Numbered from the stretch's first letter, positions 1-35,510 are shown. The stretch: DNA of 64,000 nt from Mesocentrotus franciscanus (GCA_037976565.1 CP137679.1:8663973-8727972); one strand, 5' to 3'. A program made the numbers and translations. Notes: generated by a model from the sequence alone, not told the origin.

Positions 1-229
1 ATATAGAATTATAGTTGTCTTTTTTCCCCTTCATTTTTTTTTTTTTGGGGGGTTCTTCTTCTTCCTTTTTTGTTTCCACTCTTCTCTTCGTTTGTTTTCT
101 TTTTTGGATGGTGAACCTTCAGAATTCTGAACACTATTAAATTGTTTTGGATCATCATTTTGTGGATTTAAAAACTCAGAATTAAGAAGCATACCTGAAC
201 ATTCCTGACGTATTCTGATTTCGTTTTAG

Positions 230-23865
<23,636 letters not shown>

Positions 23866-24525
23866 CACTTTTAACGCATGAAGAGAGAGAAAGGGGGGGG
23901 GGGGGAATCGGTTTGATTTGAGTAAATTACAAGTATGATTCTTTAATATCTAAGCTCCTCTTTGCACGGAATCAATGTGAATATTCGTTGTTTATCCCCG
24001 AACTTGTGTTGATAAAGAAACCTCTGAAATAGGGAAACCATGCGATTAAAACATCAAGATAAATGCTATGATTTTTGTATTAATGCAGCCTCTTGGTGAA
24101 GGATATCCTATTAATGATCCGAAATTTGAGACGGTGTCATGTGCTTGTTTCATTATTTTATTGCCCATAAATCTTTGATTTTGTGTGATAGCCAAACAGA
24201 AATTTAGAATAGTACCTTTAGCTGGAAGTAGGAAGCCTTCCATGCTATCCCCTGTATTTCTAGACATATCTTCTCAGACTTAGTTTTGTCAACTTTTTCT
24301 TCTTCTTTCATTTACATAATTATAATGGTTAACTCAAGTATGTAGTTGCGTTTTGTTTCATTGTCCATTTTAATAATGGCAGAATCTCTCTAAATTGTTG
24401 CTCTTTATCATAGAATATATAAATAATACAATTGCTCTTTTTATGTAGGTATTAGCAATGTGTAGGGGTACACATGTCACAAATGGTTTTGTGTTGTTTT
24501 GTTTTGCTTCTGTTAATTATAACTT

Positions 24526-24680
24526 GATCGCAAAGACTTTCGAGAAATTAACTCAATATTGCCTTTCGAAATCACTTTCAGATTTCGTAATAATGTCATT
24601 GTAATGTTCGCACATTCCTAAGGTGATGCAAATGACTATTAAAATCGCTCTAGTTTGAATTCTCGAAAGTCTTTGCGCTC
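24526..24680. repeat. Inverted repeat in the presumed 3' UTR
   Basis: Arms 24,526-24,549 and 24,658-24,680 share CGCAAAGACTTTCGAGAA and its complement, with about 108 bases between. A further fragment (GAATTCTTGAAAGTCTGTGC) occurs near 41,419, so this is a dispersed foldback/MITE family. If transcribed with the ZP mRNA it would form a long hairpin. Confidence 0.6.
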
Positions 24681-24844
24681 GTGTTGCATGTAGATCTTCA
24701 GATATAGAAATTGAAATTGAAGGTAAAAGGGTTCGCCTTTTCGTATGTGTTTACTTCGGTACTATATGATGGGCTCTATTTTTTGACCATTTTCTGACGT
24801 CAAGTCTGTCTTTTCCCGTCAAATTTCAGTGGAATTCAAAAGAT

Positions 24845-24850
24845 AATAAA
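24845..24850 (+). promoter_or_regulatory. Candidate polyadenylation signal
   Basis: AATAAA about 980 nt after the stop codon of the CUB-SRCR-ZP gene. It is the first exact AATAAA I see downstream. A GT-rich downstream element is not obvious, so true 3' end use is unproven. Confidence 0.3.
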
Positions 24851-25899
24851 TATGTTATATAAATGTAATGTTTTTAAAGATTATTCATGAACAAAGATGT
24901 CTTCCATTCATCTAGTAATAACATTTATCTCATAATTATGTATCATTGAGCTCGTTTCTTAAACATACTCTCACCATAATACTGGTTTGTACTTCATTAT
25001 CCTTTTAGTGACCATCAAAGTATTCTTGTCGAGAAACCTTAGCTTTTATTACTGTGACTCCAGAACCAGATGTGACAATTTAAGCATAATTTTTGATTTT
25101 TTTTTAATTGATCTGTTCATCAACTGTTATTATTCGCCACACTATTTCTTTGGCCAGTATTTTTAATGTGAGCTAACTTTTAGCCGTGGTTAAACATTCT
25201 CCGACAGGAGTTGAACACCTACACTGATTTTTGGAGTGGCAACCTCTTCATCCCGTACTATTGGTAAACCAAATGATTGACGTAAAAATAACAGCTATCA
25301 TGCAATAAGTCATCATTTATATCTAAGACTTTATGCATGTATTCGTTTTGTCACACAATACATAATAGGTACGGAATGGAGAAGTTGTTCTTTGTGCTCC
25401 TTTCATCAGGGGACTACTCCATATAAAGCAGAGGAGTGGAAATCCATTGTTTTATGAGTCATATCAGCGATCACTTCGTTAAGATTTGAACCCACTCCCA
25501 ATTTTAGAGGAATCCACTCCAATGAAGTGGTTTGAAAAACTCTTTTAAGAGTGAATTCAATTACTTTTAGTGGGGATTTCAACTCCTGTATCTAGAGAGT
25601 AATTTAGGTCATGATTTATTTAGTCCCCTTTCGAGAACGAGGACTTCATGCTGAGAGTTTTTTCGTTTTTTTTTTCGTTCGGGTAGCCCTATTTTCTGTT
25701 ATTATTTCACTTATTGCGCAACTCTTTACATATTTGTTATTCCATAATTAAATGTCTTTATTAATTAACATTCCTTACCTGATTTCTAAGCATCATAGTT
25801 ACTTTGAAATATTGCTAGTGCCAACGAAGTATAACAAACCTGTTCCGCCTTACTTAAATTTTCCTCCCAATTTATGTACTCAGGTGCAGTTATTGGCTA

Positions 25900-25975
25900 A
25901 TTAAATAATGTACCACATAAATGTGTCGTATGCTTTTTATTAATGTACTTGTAACAACAAAACTCTTCCCTCCCA
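25900..25975. repeat. Short direct duplication, copy 1 (copy 2 at 29,030-29,092)
   Basis: TTGGCTAATTAAATAATGTA and CCACATAAATGTGTCGTA, then AACAAAACTCTTCCCTCCC, occur at both places; copy 1 has a short extra stretch. They bracket the 26-29 kb repeats, suggesting that a block was inserted between duplicated flanks. Confidence 0.65.
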
Positions 25976-26140
25976 CTCCTCGCTCTCTCTCCTCTTTCTC
26001 TTTCTCTTTCCCTTTTTTTTCTCTCTCCCCCTCTCTCTCTCTCCTCTCTTTATCTCTCTCTTTCTCTCTCATCCTCTCTCTATCTCTCTCTCTCCTTCAA
26101 TCTCAATCTCTTCCCCTTTCTCTCTCAACCATCTTTCCAA
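25975..26140. repeat. TC-rich low-complexity tract
   Basis: CTCTCTTTCTC-type pyrimidine tract on the plus strand. Open frames across it are composition artefacts. Confidence 0.8.
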
Positions 26141-26259
26141 TGTTTCCTTTTGTTCCTCTGTTCATATTCGCTAATATGTCTACTTCCGCTCAAGCCAACT
26201 ATTTATGAAAGTCCAATTCCCCTTTAAATAAAGAAAAGAATGACAACCTATTTATCGAT

Positions 26260-26880
26260 GTCAAAAAAGGGTGAAATCGTGAAAATTAACCACTCTTTCA
26301 TTATGCTTAGAGTTAACTGAACTTATCAATAACATTGGGTGCCCAGCAGAAAGACGCAAATGTACGCATGACCCAATTTCTAGAAATTTTTATCTTATAG
26401 TTTCTTTCATTTTTTGACTGTATCTACATAATGTCTGATTGTGAACGCTAATAACTTAAAAGTCCTCGAAATCATTTCTTCAGAATTGTAGCAAATGATC
26501 AGATAGATTGTGCATTACTGTTCATAAACATCATCATAATTACCTCCTGTCCATCGACGACCACTCCATCTGTGAAATCCTGTATGCATAGAATTACATT
26601 GCGATCTTGACCGATGTAGTGTGAAATCTAAAAATAACAAGGCAGTTATAAAATCATTTTAAAGTCTAGGTACAATACATACATTGACATGAAAGGCTTA
26701 CTATGTTTTGCTCGTCCTATTTATTGATTTGCTCGCTAACCATAATCACACCATCCACGATAAATGGAATTTTCCACTATCCAACTACACATGAATAATG
26801 GTCTGTAATTTTGTATATTCCCCTCTTGGTTGGCACAGTAGTACACAGTGGGTAAGAAATCAGATCCACAAAGGCTCAGA
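26260..26880. repeat. Segmental duplication S, copy 1
   Basis: Colinear with 34,890-35,510, diverged but alignable throughout (for example TTATGCTTAGAGTTAACT, TGCCCAGCAGAAAG, CACAGTAGTACACAGT). It contains the candidate exon at 26,544. Confidence 0.8.
26544..26627 (-). CDS. Candidate internal exon, nucleoside 2-deoxyribosyltransferase-like fragment
   Basis: Minus strand: acceptor TTATTTTTAG, 84 nt open in phase 0-0, donor GTAATT. It reads HYIGQDRNVILCIQDFTDGV. The pattern GQ-x-R-x-V-x-L-x-IQD followed by an acidic VVDG resembles the strand/turn of nucleoside 2-deoxyribosyltransferase-like (Nuc_deoxyrib_tr_3) proteins that are expanded in marine invertebrates; that is recalled similarity, not a search. 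No neighbouring exons found, so it may be a relic. An equal-length copy is at 35,186. Confidence 0.38.
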
Positions 26881-26896
26881 CGAACATGTGTGCAAG

Positions 26897-27181
26897 CTTT
26901 GACGTTTCATCAAATTATTAGAGAAAGATGACGATTCGTTGTACCGTTCTCGACTCTTAATCCTTGTCTGAATTCAATTCCGCCCCCCCCCCTCCCGCGC
27001 GAAGCGCGGAAGCTTTGACGATTCATTAAATGTATCATTAGAGAAAGAAGACGATTTGTTGAACCGTTCTCGACTCTTAATCCCTGTCTGGATTCAGCCC
27101 CCACGCGAAGCGCGGAAGCTTTGACGTTTCATCAAATTATTAGAGAAAGATGACGATTCGTTGTACCGTTCTCGACTCTTA
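26897..27181. repeat. Three tandem copies of a 105-112-bp unit
   Basis: Units start at AAGCTTTGACG near 26,895, 27,010 and 27,117. Each contains TTAGAGAAAGA(T/A)GACGAT and CCGTTCTCGACTCTTA, and the first two end with CGCGAAGCGCGG, a palindromic junction. The third is truncated. Confidence 0.8.
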
Positions 27182-27715
27182 GTTTTCTCCTTTTTTTTCT
27201 TTTTTTTAATACATTGGTATACCGTTAATATCACTGGGGTAAACAATCGCCCCCCCCCTCTCGTTAACAATCAACACTGTCATTACTTTTAGCAACAGTA
27301 ATGCTGTCATTCAAAACTGTTTTCAATCCTTATAATATAAACTTATAATTATGTTGTTAACAATTTTGCAACCCGTTACATGGTCCATGTAGTAACAGCA
27401 CCAGGAAGAGGATAGCAAGCACCCTCCCCCCGTTTCCTAAAGTGTACAAGTATCAAAACATGATTCTATTAAAATTAGCAGTTTGGATACGAAAGGCAAT
27501 GATGAAGTGATCAAAAGGCAGTCTTTTCATATATCTTTTCACATTTAATGCATTTAGAGGGTCGACTTTCAAACCTTTTTACATCCAATACTTGAAGTAG
27601 CCATAATGTAATAATCTACAAATCCTTTAATACAGAAGTCCATATAGGTAAATAAACTTCAACATGTATAGCTATAAATAAAACTAGACATTTAATTCGT
27701 CAGGGGGACGAATTA

Positions 27716-28980
27716 GGTGGTCTGTCTTCAATTCTTATCAGTGAAAGGTCAAAAAGACAAAAAAAAAGTGAAGAAAAAAATTGTTGGAGACGCCCGGACT
27801 CGAACCAGGGGTCTCGAGGTCGGAAGTGAAGTGCGTTACCTATATACCAAAACATTTCCTATAGCAATTACACGTAAACGGAAAAGGGAATTCTCAAATC
27901 CCACTTTGCAAGTGAAATATGAGCATGATCCCGGCATCTGATCGAAAAATAAAGGGCACATTAGTGATAACTTATTGTCTCAGCTACAACATACTCAAAG
28001 CTCAGCGTAAACGAAGATAAAACGACGGAGATATTGCTCGCGAAAGACGGGAATGTAGAATCCAGTTTTGAGAAAACGTCATATCCCATAGAGAATACAC
28101 GCAAAAAAAGAAAAATTGACATGCCTCCTTTAATCGCAAAAATACGCCATGATGCTTTTGTCAAAATGAAATATCCTGTCAATTGCATTTGTAGAGAATT
28201 GTCTCAGCTAGAACATATCAAAATTTGGAAGAAAATCGATGAATATTTACAGAGATACAATCGATTTTCCAAAAATATGCTGACGTCATAATATGCAAAT
28301 TGAAATTTTGGGCTCGGAGGCAATTATGATGACGTAATGAGTTAATTCAGGGTCAAATAAGACATGAAATAATATCTCCGATTCATACTCTATCAAAATA
28401 TGAAAGAAAAATTGGAGTCACCTTTCATCCTAAAGAGATACAATAGATTTTGTATAGGCATGTTTTTGCCCATATATCCTATGTATCACAAGAGCTCGCA
28501 CGCACGGACTTGTATCTTAAACGGACGCTCATTCCGTTATTAATGGTCAGAAAAAAGGTGAACAAGGTATCAAAATGCTTGAAAAACATGTGCCAAATAT
28601 GATAACAGAGAAATTTTGGCGATTCTATGCTGCAAAATATCAATACACGCGAAAACGCGCACGCATGCGCGTGTGCGCGTTTTTTTTTGCGAAATGCTTA
28701 AAATGGCCTGAAACGTATCCAAAATGAATTTGAGACGATTTGGAGCATTTTGAAATTTTGCGCGCGCGCTAACGCGCGGACGTACGCATGCGCGCGCGTT
28801 TTTTGACCTGAAATTGACCGGACGGATATTGACCTTGATCATGATAAATATCAATAAGAAATGCCTTTCCGTTATGAAGATATGATCATGAGTTGAAAGT
28901 ACCAAAAAAAAACACAAAATGGCGCCTGGATGACGTCATGACGAAATCAATAGGTGATCTGTCGATACCGACAGACCACC
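27716..28980. mobile_element. 1.27-kb TIR element, TA target
   Basis: Ends GGTGGTCTGTC and GACAGACCACC flanked by TA on both sides (27,714-27,715 and 28,981-28,982). The interior is non-coding: a tRNA-like patch on minus with box-B-like GGTTCGAGTCCGGG (about 27,800), CpG/CA-rich palindromic tracts (ACGCATGCGCGTGTGCGCG near 28,660; another near 28,765) and AAAATGGCGCCTGGATGACG near the right end. The right TIR is duplicated as a small hairpin. Superfamily unknown; TA duplication is compatible with mariner-like mobilisation. Confidence 0.62.
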
Positions 28981-29396
28981 TAATAACATTGATTAATTAG
29001 TTCTTTGATATGGACTGATATATCCTTATTGGCTAATTAAATAATGTACCACATAAATGTGTCGTAACAACAAAACTCTTCCCTCCCCCTCTATAATCTT
29101 TCTGCTCAATCCTCAATTTCATCCTATAGGCTATATTAAGGTGGTACATGTAGTTGACATTGTAAGAATTTCAATGTTTATTCATTGAGGATTAGTGATT
29201 AGTTTTCTTTAATTATTTGAAAGTTGACATGATGATAAACTGCATTAGCTTGATTGTATGTGATATTCTAGAAACATATAATAAAATTAATAAATAAATA
29301 TCATGTAAATATTCAAATTTAAACCTATTGCTACTATCCTCCTCCATTATATGAGGGTGGAATCTTTAAGACGTAGTCCGATGTAGATGTATTCTG

Positions 29397-29421
29397 CATT
29401 GTGTGTGTGTGTGTGTGTGTA
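29397..29421. repeat. (GT)n microsatellite
   Basis: About ten GT units. Confidence 0.8.
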
Positions 29422-29717
29422 ATTGGGTGTTTACAGACGTGTATCAATCAGATATGATTATTTACGTCTGGGGACCGACCTTTAACGTCACCATCCGAAA
29501 GACGTGACTCAGTTTCACTATAGTTGTAGCCTAGTTTCCAGAAGAAAGGGTTACAGTGATACTGATAACCCAAGTCTGTTGAATGGAAAAATGAAATGAG
29601 ATATAAGAAAAATCAACAAAGATTAATTACATACACCCTGATACCTGCCCAGAGAGAGGAATGACTGAAATTCACTTGGCGTACTAGTAGACAAGCCTAA
29701 ACTATTTTTCCTATTAG

Positions 29718-29792
29718 TTACTGACCACATCTGAGATTATTTATGATGATCCCATTAAGACGATATACCTGCTGGAGCTTGGATCAGACAAG
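29718..29792 (+). CDS. Candidate isolated exon (low confidence)
   Basis: Acceptor TTTTTCCTATTAG, 75 nt open in phase 0, donor GTATGA. It reads SEIIYDDPIKTIYLLELGSD in part. Composition looks protein-like, but no homologue or partner exon is recognised on the plus strand within several kilobases. It could be a chance frame. Confidence 0.22.
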
Positions 29793-30045
29793 GTATGAAA
29801 TAAGTAATACAATGTTAATATTACTTGGTAAAGTATAGGACATAAAATGATCAAACAACTTGGACCAGAGAATGTAATGGAACACAATACTACTGAAACA
29901 TACAAAATGTTGACTTATATTTCATCTTAATTTACATTTTATTTTTAATCTAAATCACAATTGTGATATTCATTCAAGTATTCTTTCACAAGTCAACGAA
30001 GAAAGAAAAATATATATATGTCAGATCTTTATCCTACATGACATG

Positions 30046-30240
30046 TGTTCCACGATAGTTTAGTGGAGTTTCCTATATTAGCACACTTGCTTGTATGAAG
30101 TGTAGTAGGCCCGCATCTCTAGATACGATCCCGCCAATATCTGTTCTTTGTTCCTCTCCCAAGTTTGTAAACCAGCATGCCTTCATCATCCACTGTAGAG
30201 AAGCATCATCCTATATGAGAGAAAACAATGTACTTATACA
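30046..30240 (+). repeat. SINE-like, degenerate tRNA head
   Basis: GATAGTTTAGTGGAGTTTCC (box A-like), then CATCTCTAGATACGATCCCG (box B-like) about 50 nt later. No clear tail. Confidence 0.35.
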
Positions 30241-30255
30241 GTAGGTTTGCGGTTG

Positions 30256-30528
30256 CACCATATGAGAGAGAGGGAGGATTGAGGAGTCCTGAAAAGGACT
30301 CTCAGTAATTTATTCTTTATTGAGTATGTGTGTAGTCCTGAAAAGGACTGTTAGTGTAGTCTTGAAAAAGACTGTTGGTTAGCTTTCTTAGCTTATAGTT
30401 CTAAGGATAACCATAGCGCTGGTTGGAGAGGATGGATGGTAGGAGTGGCTCGACGTTTCGAACAGGTTGACTATCCGTCGTCAGGAGTGACAGGACTCCC
30501 CAATCCTCCCTCTCTCTCTCACATGGTG
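30256..30528. mobile_element. Foldback/MITE with about 36-bp TIRs
   Basis: CACCATATGAGAGAGAGGGA through GGAGTCCT (30,256-30,290) is complementary to 30,492-30,528. Inside are three copies of AGTCCTGAAAAGGACT-like palindromes and a CTCGACGTTTCGAACAGG phrase seen in dispersed animal repeats. Confidence 0.65.
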
Positions 30529-30529
30529 T

Positions 30530-32540
30530 AACTCTATATCTACATCACCATGCAAGCTGATACTTATAAGCAGCATCTAACAATGTACTTCAATTAAAAA
30601 GTAATAATAATGGATATATATCAACCATATAACATCCTATAAACAGACTTTCATCAATCTTATTTTGCGTTCTTCTTCATCTTCATTTCTCAAGAAGTGA
30701 GAGGACCCCTTACCAAAAAAAAGGTAATGTGGGGTCCTTTTTATTCCCTACATGTAGTGCTTTGAATATGCAACAAGTATGGCTCTTCTACAACAGGACC
30801 CCCCTTAAACGGGGCCAAATTTTCTTTGTAAACAAAGAAAGGAAAGCCATCAATATTTGTATGCTAAGGGCAGAACTAGAATAAAATTTACCTTCCACTG
30901 TAAACACTTGCAACTTAAAATTAGTTCAATTTCCTTTTTAGTGAATTAATAGGTGGTTGTTTTCACCATTTTGTGGTAAATATCCTGCAAAATGTTACCT
31001 GCATGGGACTCTCTGCTTCATCTTGCATATATACATTGTAAGAGATGTTGCGATGTCTACTCATCTGTCATCATTTAACTCCTTTTACCTCTTCAGTTTC
31101 AATCTGTTGGAACAAAAAAGAAAGCATAACAAAAATCAATATGAAAATATATCCTTGTACCTCTTATATAGATACATAATAAAACATAGATCGAGCAGTA
31201 TAGTTATTTTTAATGTTATGGCTGGCATTTTTATAGTGCGGATATCATTTGATATTCCTGTTTAATGAACCAGTAACTAAATGGAAGATTTAACTTGTGC
31301 CTAAAAAAATACTGCTTTATATGGCCTATTTAGTACTAAGTGCAGGGTAAGTAGAACTAGTTTATTAAAACAACAAGAAGAGGTGAAATACATAGATGTA
31401 AACATAATTGTGGATTAGGGGTCTAGTCTACTAGCTTTTATACAACAACAAAAAACAGATTTATCAACACGAACTGCACAATTTGGGAAAAATCTCGGAT
31501 TTGAGTTTATGACAACTTGTACAGAGCACGCCAGGCCCACAAAAATCCAAATATTAAATAAATATATCCTAGTTGCTTTTTAGTTATTTTTTTTTATTAA
31601 TAAGGTCCATGCAGGTTTACAACGGTTTACATCTATATATGAAATAGGGTTTGGCGTTTTTTGATTATCAATGGTCACAGATAATTTTGGTGTAAACTCG
31701 ACACGCATAATGATACAATTTGCCGGCGAATCTTCCCGCCTCTTTCAGTACAACAAGAAGTCAACCATCTACTAAGATTGTTAACAAGAATTCATCACTA
31801 ATAATCATATCAGCTTGGATGATTAAACTATGATTATGAACAAAATCATACTTCATATATTATTTTAAGGTGTAATGTTAAATTTAGATTAAAATTTAAT
31901 AAATGATCGGTGAATTAGATTCATGATGACGATCAAATTTGGAATTTAACCTGATTAGAAAGTTGGATCTTGATGCAGATGAGCACCGAAATCCCCAGGG
32001 GTGGCCCTGCCATAACCCTGGGGCCCTAACGTATCAGGGTGACAAGACGGCAAACTGCGGTCATACTACCTCATGACGATGAAAATCAAAGTGTAATTTC
32101 AAGAGAAATCTGTTCCTAGCCTCTCCCCAAGAATCTGTTCAGAACTGTCTCACAATGTAAAGAAATTACCGTTGATTACGAAGACTCTTACTTTTCAAAA
32201 TAATTTGTTTCAAAATAAATGACTGAATTGACTTAACCTACTCATATATCAATCATACTCACCATTCTCCGTGAACTAAATCTTCTCACTTTGTGCGAGT
32301 AGCGTCGTACATACATCTGCATAATTTAAGTGACGCAGTGAGGTCAAATAAGTTACCACATTTCTTGAACGATACTATCGATAAAATACATATTCATGAA
32401 GCTAACATCCAATCAGAATGCCGCCTGGGGTGCTTATTTCATCTTCAAATGATCCAAAAGAGGCGGAGCCTAATCCCATTCGTGTAATGGTTTCCGCGCG
32501 TGCTGCTTTCCGGCTAGTGATTATATTTAAACGTCTTTGG
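30530..32540. other. Intergenic, AT-rich, no gene seen
   Basis: No exon with splice support on either strand. An AAAAGGTAATGTGGGGTCC stretch near 30,720 and CCCCAGGGGTGGCCCTGCC near 32,000 are the only GC-rich points; neither has a recognised role. Confidence 0.35.
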
Positions 32541-32612
32541 TGTTCATTGTCTTAGCTGCGCGCATCTGACGCGAAGGCAATCTGATTATAAACGAGAAGG
32601 CCTGAATCCAAA
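32540..32612. repeat. Dispersed repeat, copy 2 (copy 1 at 8,104)
   Basis: TTAGCTGCGCGCATCTGACG, GCGAAGGCAA and AGAAGGCCTGA match the copy in the ZP-gene intron. Confidence 0.6.
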
Positions 32613-32652
32613 TTTAATTTATTATTAATATAAGGAGCAAAGCCTAATTCGT

Positions 32653-32863
32653 TGAAAGATTAACGTTCTATTAGATTTAATTAGATGTTATATAAAGCAA
32701 ATAATAAATGTGTTTCATTCGTTCAATAGTGCGAATATTTTCATGAGTCGAAAGTTTAAAGTTCTATTAAACTCAGTTTGTTTTCATGAGTTGACAAATT
32801 TACGTTCTATTTAACTCGGCGGGCGTTAGCCGAGTTGAATAGAACGTTAATCTTTCAACTCAT
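32653..32863. repeat. Three direct and one inverted copy of an ATGAGTTGAAAG unit; perfect-looking hairpin
   Basis: Direct units near 32,653, 32,742 and 32,786 and an inverted unit at 32,829-32,863 share ACGTTCTATT(T/C)AACTCGGC. The last two form 35-nt arms with three mismatches around an 8-nt loop (GGGCGTTA). Confidence 0.7.
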
Positions 32864-33322
32864 ATGAAATGTTCCTACTATTGAACTCATAACCATTCAT
32901 TATTTGTTATAAAATACATCTCTTTAGAAATCTAGCCATCTAAATTGGTCGAAATTGGAGTCGTGATTTTGGTCATGCCCGTAAAGAAGCGAACAATGCC
33001 AGTAATGGTCAATAGTTCATGAGAAAGATTCCCGTTGCCCTGGGTAACGGGAAAATAGTTAAAGTTTGCTGAGATCCCCATTGGCTAACGTTTAAGAATG
33101 TTATTCGTGCGAGCGCGGAAACCATACAGTGTGTGTGCGATTTGGTCGCTTAGTGTGTGCAATTCCCGAATGATCGTAACATTCAGGCAACTTTCCAGCG
33201 AAGATTAACAGACAGTGTCTCAGATTTTCTGTCATTTTTTAAACCAATCTTTACTCAAGAAAAGGATAAGGCAATAATTCTTTGTAGATTTTATTGTGAA
33301 TTCGGTATATAAAAGATATATG

Positions 33323-33460
33323 GACTGCATTAATTTTCGAGGCATGGCTGTTTTTATACTGGCTCTCGGGGACGACAGCCGCGCGCCTCGGGGTCATGGC
33401 AGAATGCGACGTCTTATCTCCCTTGAGCCTTTAGAAACAGCCATGCCTCTCATAGCAGTC
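33323..33460. repeat. Hairpin of duplication D, copy A
   Basis: GACTGCATTAATTTTCGAGG and CATGGCTGTTT (33,323-33,353) pair with AAACAGCCATGCCTCTCATA and GCAGTC (33,435-33,460). Confidence 0.65.
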
Positions 33461-33489
33461 AATATATCTATACTATTTTACCTAAATGT

Positions 33490-33583
33490 AGAGTAACGTC
33501 TGGTTAAAGGACGTTAGTGTCGGGCTTGGATTTGAACCCCGTACCTTGTGATCTGCAGTATCCACTAGACCACAACACCTTGC
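33490..33583 (-). mobile_element. tRNA-derived SINE, copy A
   Basis: Minus strand: TTGTGGTCTAGTGGATA (box A) and GGGGTTCAAATCC (box B), then GCCCGACACTAACGTCC and a TTTAGGTAAAATAG tail. Copy A lacks about ten bases between the boxes that copy B keeps. Confidence 0.65.
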
Positions 33584-34889
33584 TGGAAGATGGAAAGAAC
33601 AAACTAAACTAGAATTTGCATATATACAAACAGTTAAAAGGCAACGTCTGTTACATTTCTTAGTTTGCCTTTTTACAATTGTTCTATTCCAGAGCCTTTC
33701 TAACTATTTAAAGCATGATACAGTGTACTATTACACCACTCACTGAGTGACACTTACATATCTAAATTTAATCTACACGATCTCCAATCCAAAGGGAGCA
33801 TTCCAGCCATTCTCATCCAAACCACAATTATGTTTGCATCTATAATCAGGTACCTAATCATACCTTCCTTAAGAACACAACTGCCATGCCTTGGCAAGAT
33901 TCCCTCCGAGCAAATATCAATGGTCTTTTATCAACATATCTACCCTCGTAGCTAATAGAGCAGTAATTCCTATTTGAATATTCAAGTGCTAAAAAAAAAA
34001 AAATCATGAGAATCATGGAGGGAGTGCCCTAGCTTGCAAAACTGAACACAAACTTGTGTTGTGATATAGCACCGCAACAGGATTTTAACCTTCAAGCATC
34101 ACTGCATCAGTTATTTCATGTTATTGTGGGTATACTGGTTTTTGAGCAAAACAGAAATATCAGCACATCGTGTGCATTGACCAAAAGTATTCGAATGACC
34201 GTGCAACTTTTGTTTTATTAAAGGTGGTTACACCTTGAAATATGTACAGGATAAGACAATGGATGTAGGCATGCAGGCAAGATAGCGTTTTTTCTCTGCA
34301 TGTATAATGTACAAATTAATACAAAAACATGAGGATGTAATGATGAAAATATAATAGGTTTCATACTACTAATAAGAACAATATTGAATGGCTTTTCTTT
34401 CTTGTGACACTTGTGAAAGAGGGAGAGAGAGGATGAGAGAGCAAACGGGGAGTGAGAGAGAAAGAATGTGTGTCAAACAGGAGAACATGTCAATAACCGA
34501 ATGAAGGAAAAGAAACAGCATGAATTTCCCATTATTTTATGTTTACACAAAGCAAACACAGACATTGGAAATAAAAGAAAGCATTAACTTTTTTTTATCT
34601 GTTATTCGCGTCGCCTCATTCTCAACATTTACCTTTCGAAGATATCATGAATTGCAACATGACCACACGAAATGCCAATACTTATGTGAGAAAATCAGCT
34701 TATGTTTCCATCCTCGGGCTGATAAGTTGGAGCGGAATGAATGTTATCGGCTTCTGAATGTCAACAAATCGTTTGCAATCTATGGGCATAATCATAAAGT
34801 AATATATAACGCTTTTCAAGTATTTGCGTCATTACTTTTTTTAATATCTTGATGTGAGAGGCAATATAAATCTATATATGAAGAAAAAA

Positions 34890-35510
34890 AGGGTGACATC
34901 ATGACAAATACCACTATTTCATTATGCTTAGAGTTAACTCAACTTATCAATAACATTGGATGCCCAGCAGAAAGGCGCAAATGGAAGCATGACCAAATTT
35001 CTAGAAATTTTCATTTGATAGTCTCTAGCATGCTTTGACCGTATCTACATATCGTCTGATTGTGAACGCTAATAACTTAAAACTCTTCGAAATCATTTTT
35101 TCTTCCTTTCATAACAAAAATACAGAATTTTAGCAAATTATCAGATAGATTGTGCATTACTATTCATAAACATCATCGTAATTACTTTCTCTCCATCGAC
35201 GACCACTCCATCTATGAAATCCTGTATGCATATAATTACATTGCGATCTTGACCGGCGTAGTGTGAAACCTAGAAATAACAAGGCAGTTATAATATCAGT
35301 TTAAAGTCTAGGTACAATACATATATTGACATGAGAGGCTCTATATGTTTTGCTTGTTTTATTTATTTACTTGCTCGCTGACTATAATCACATCTTCCAC
35401 GATGAATGACATTTTTCCACTATCCAACTACACATAAAGAATGGTCTGTAATCTGGTATATACCCATCTTTTTTGGCACAGTAGTACACAGTTGGTAAGA
35501 AACAAAATTT
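34890..35510. repeat. Segmental duplication S, copy 2
   Basis: Second copy of the block at 26,260-26,880. It abuts duplication D copy A, so the 33-35.5 kb interval is a mosaic of duplicated blocks. Confidence 0.8.
35186..35269 (-). CDS. Candidate internal exon, second copy of the deoxyribosyltransferase-like fragment
   Basis: Same 84-nt length and phase as 26,544-26,627, acceptor TTTCTAG, donor GTAATT. It reads HYAGQDRNVIICIQDFIDGV. Seven of 28 residues differ between copies but no stop or shift has arisen, which weakly suggests that the exon was once under constraint. Confidence 0.36.

Larger units (their letters stand above)
33310..34860. repeat. Segmental duplication D, copy A (empty site)
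   Basis: Colinear with 36,870-37,206 plus 39,886-40,695. Copy A has the uninterrupted sequence CCACTAGACCACAACACC at about 33,562-33,579, where copy B carries a 2.7-kb transposon. It also has about 480 bp (33,830-34,320) absent from copy B. Confidence 0.85.

Noticed and set aside
27790..27850. tRNA gene on the minus strand
   Set aside because: Box B is good, but no box A, acceptor stem or D-stem fits; better explained as SINE-type debris in the TIR element.
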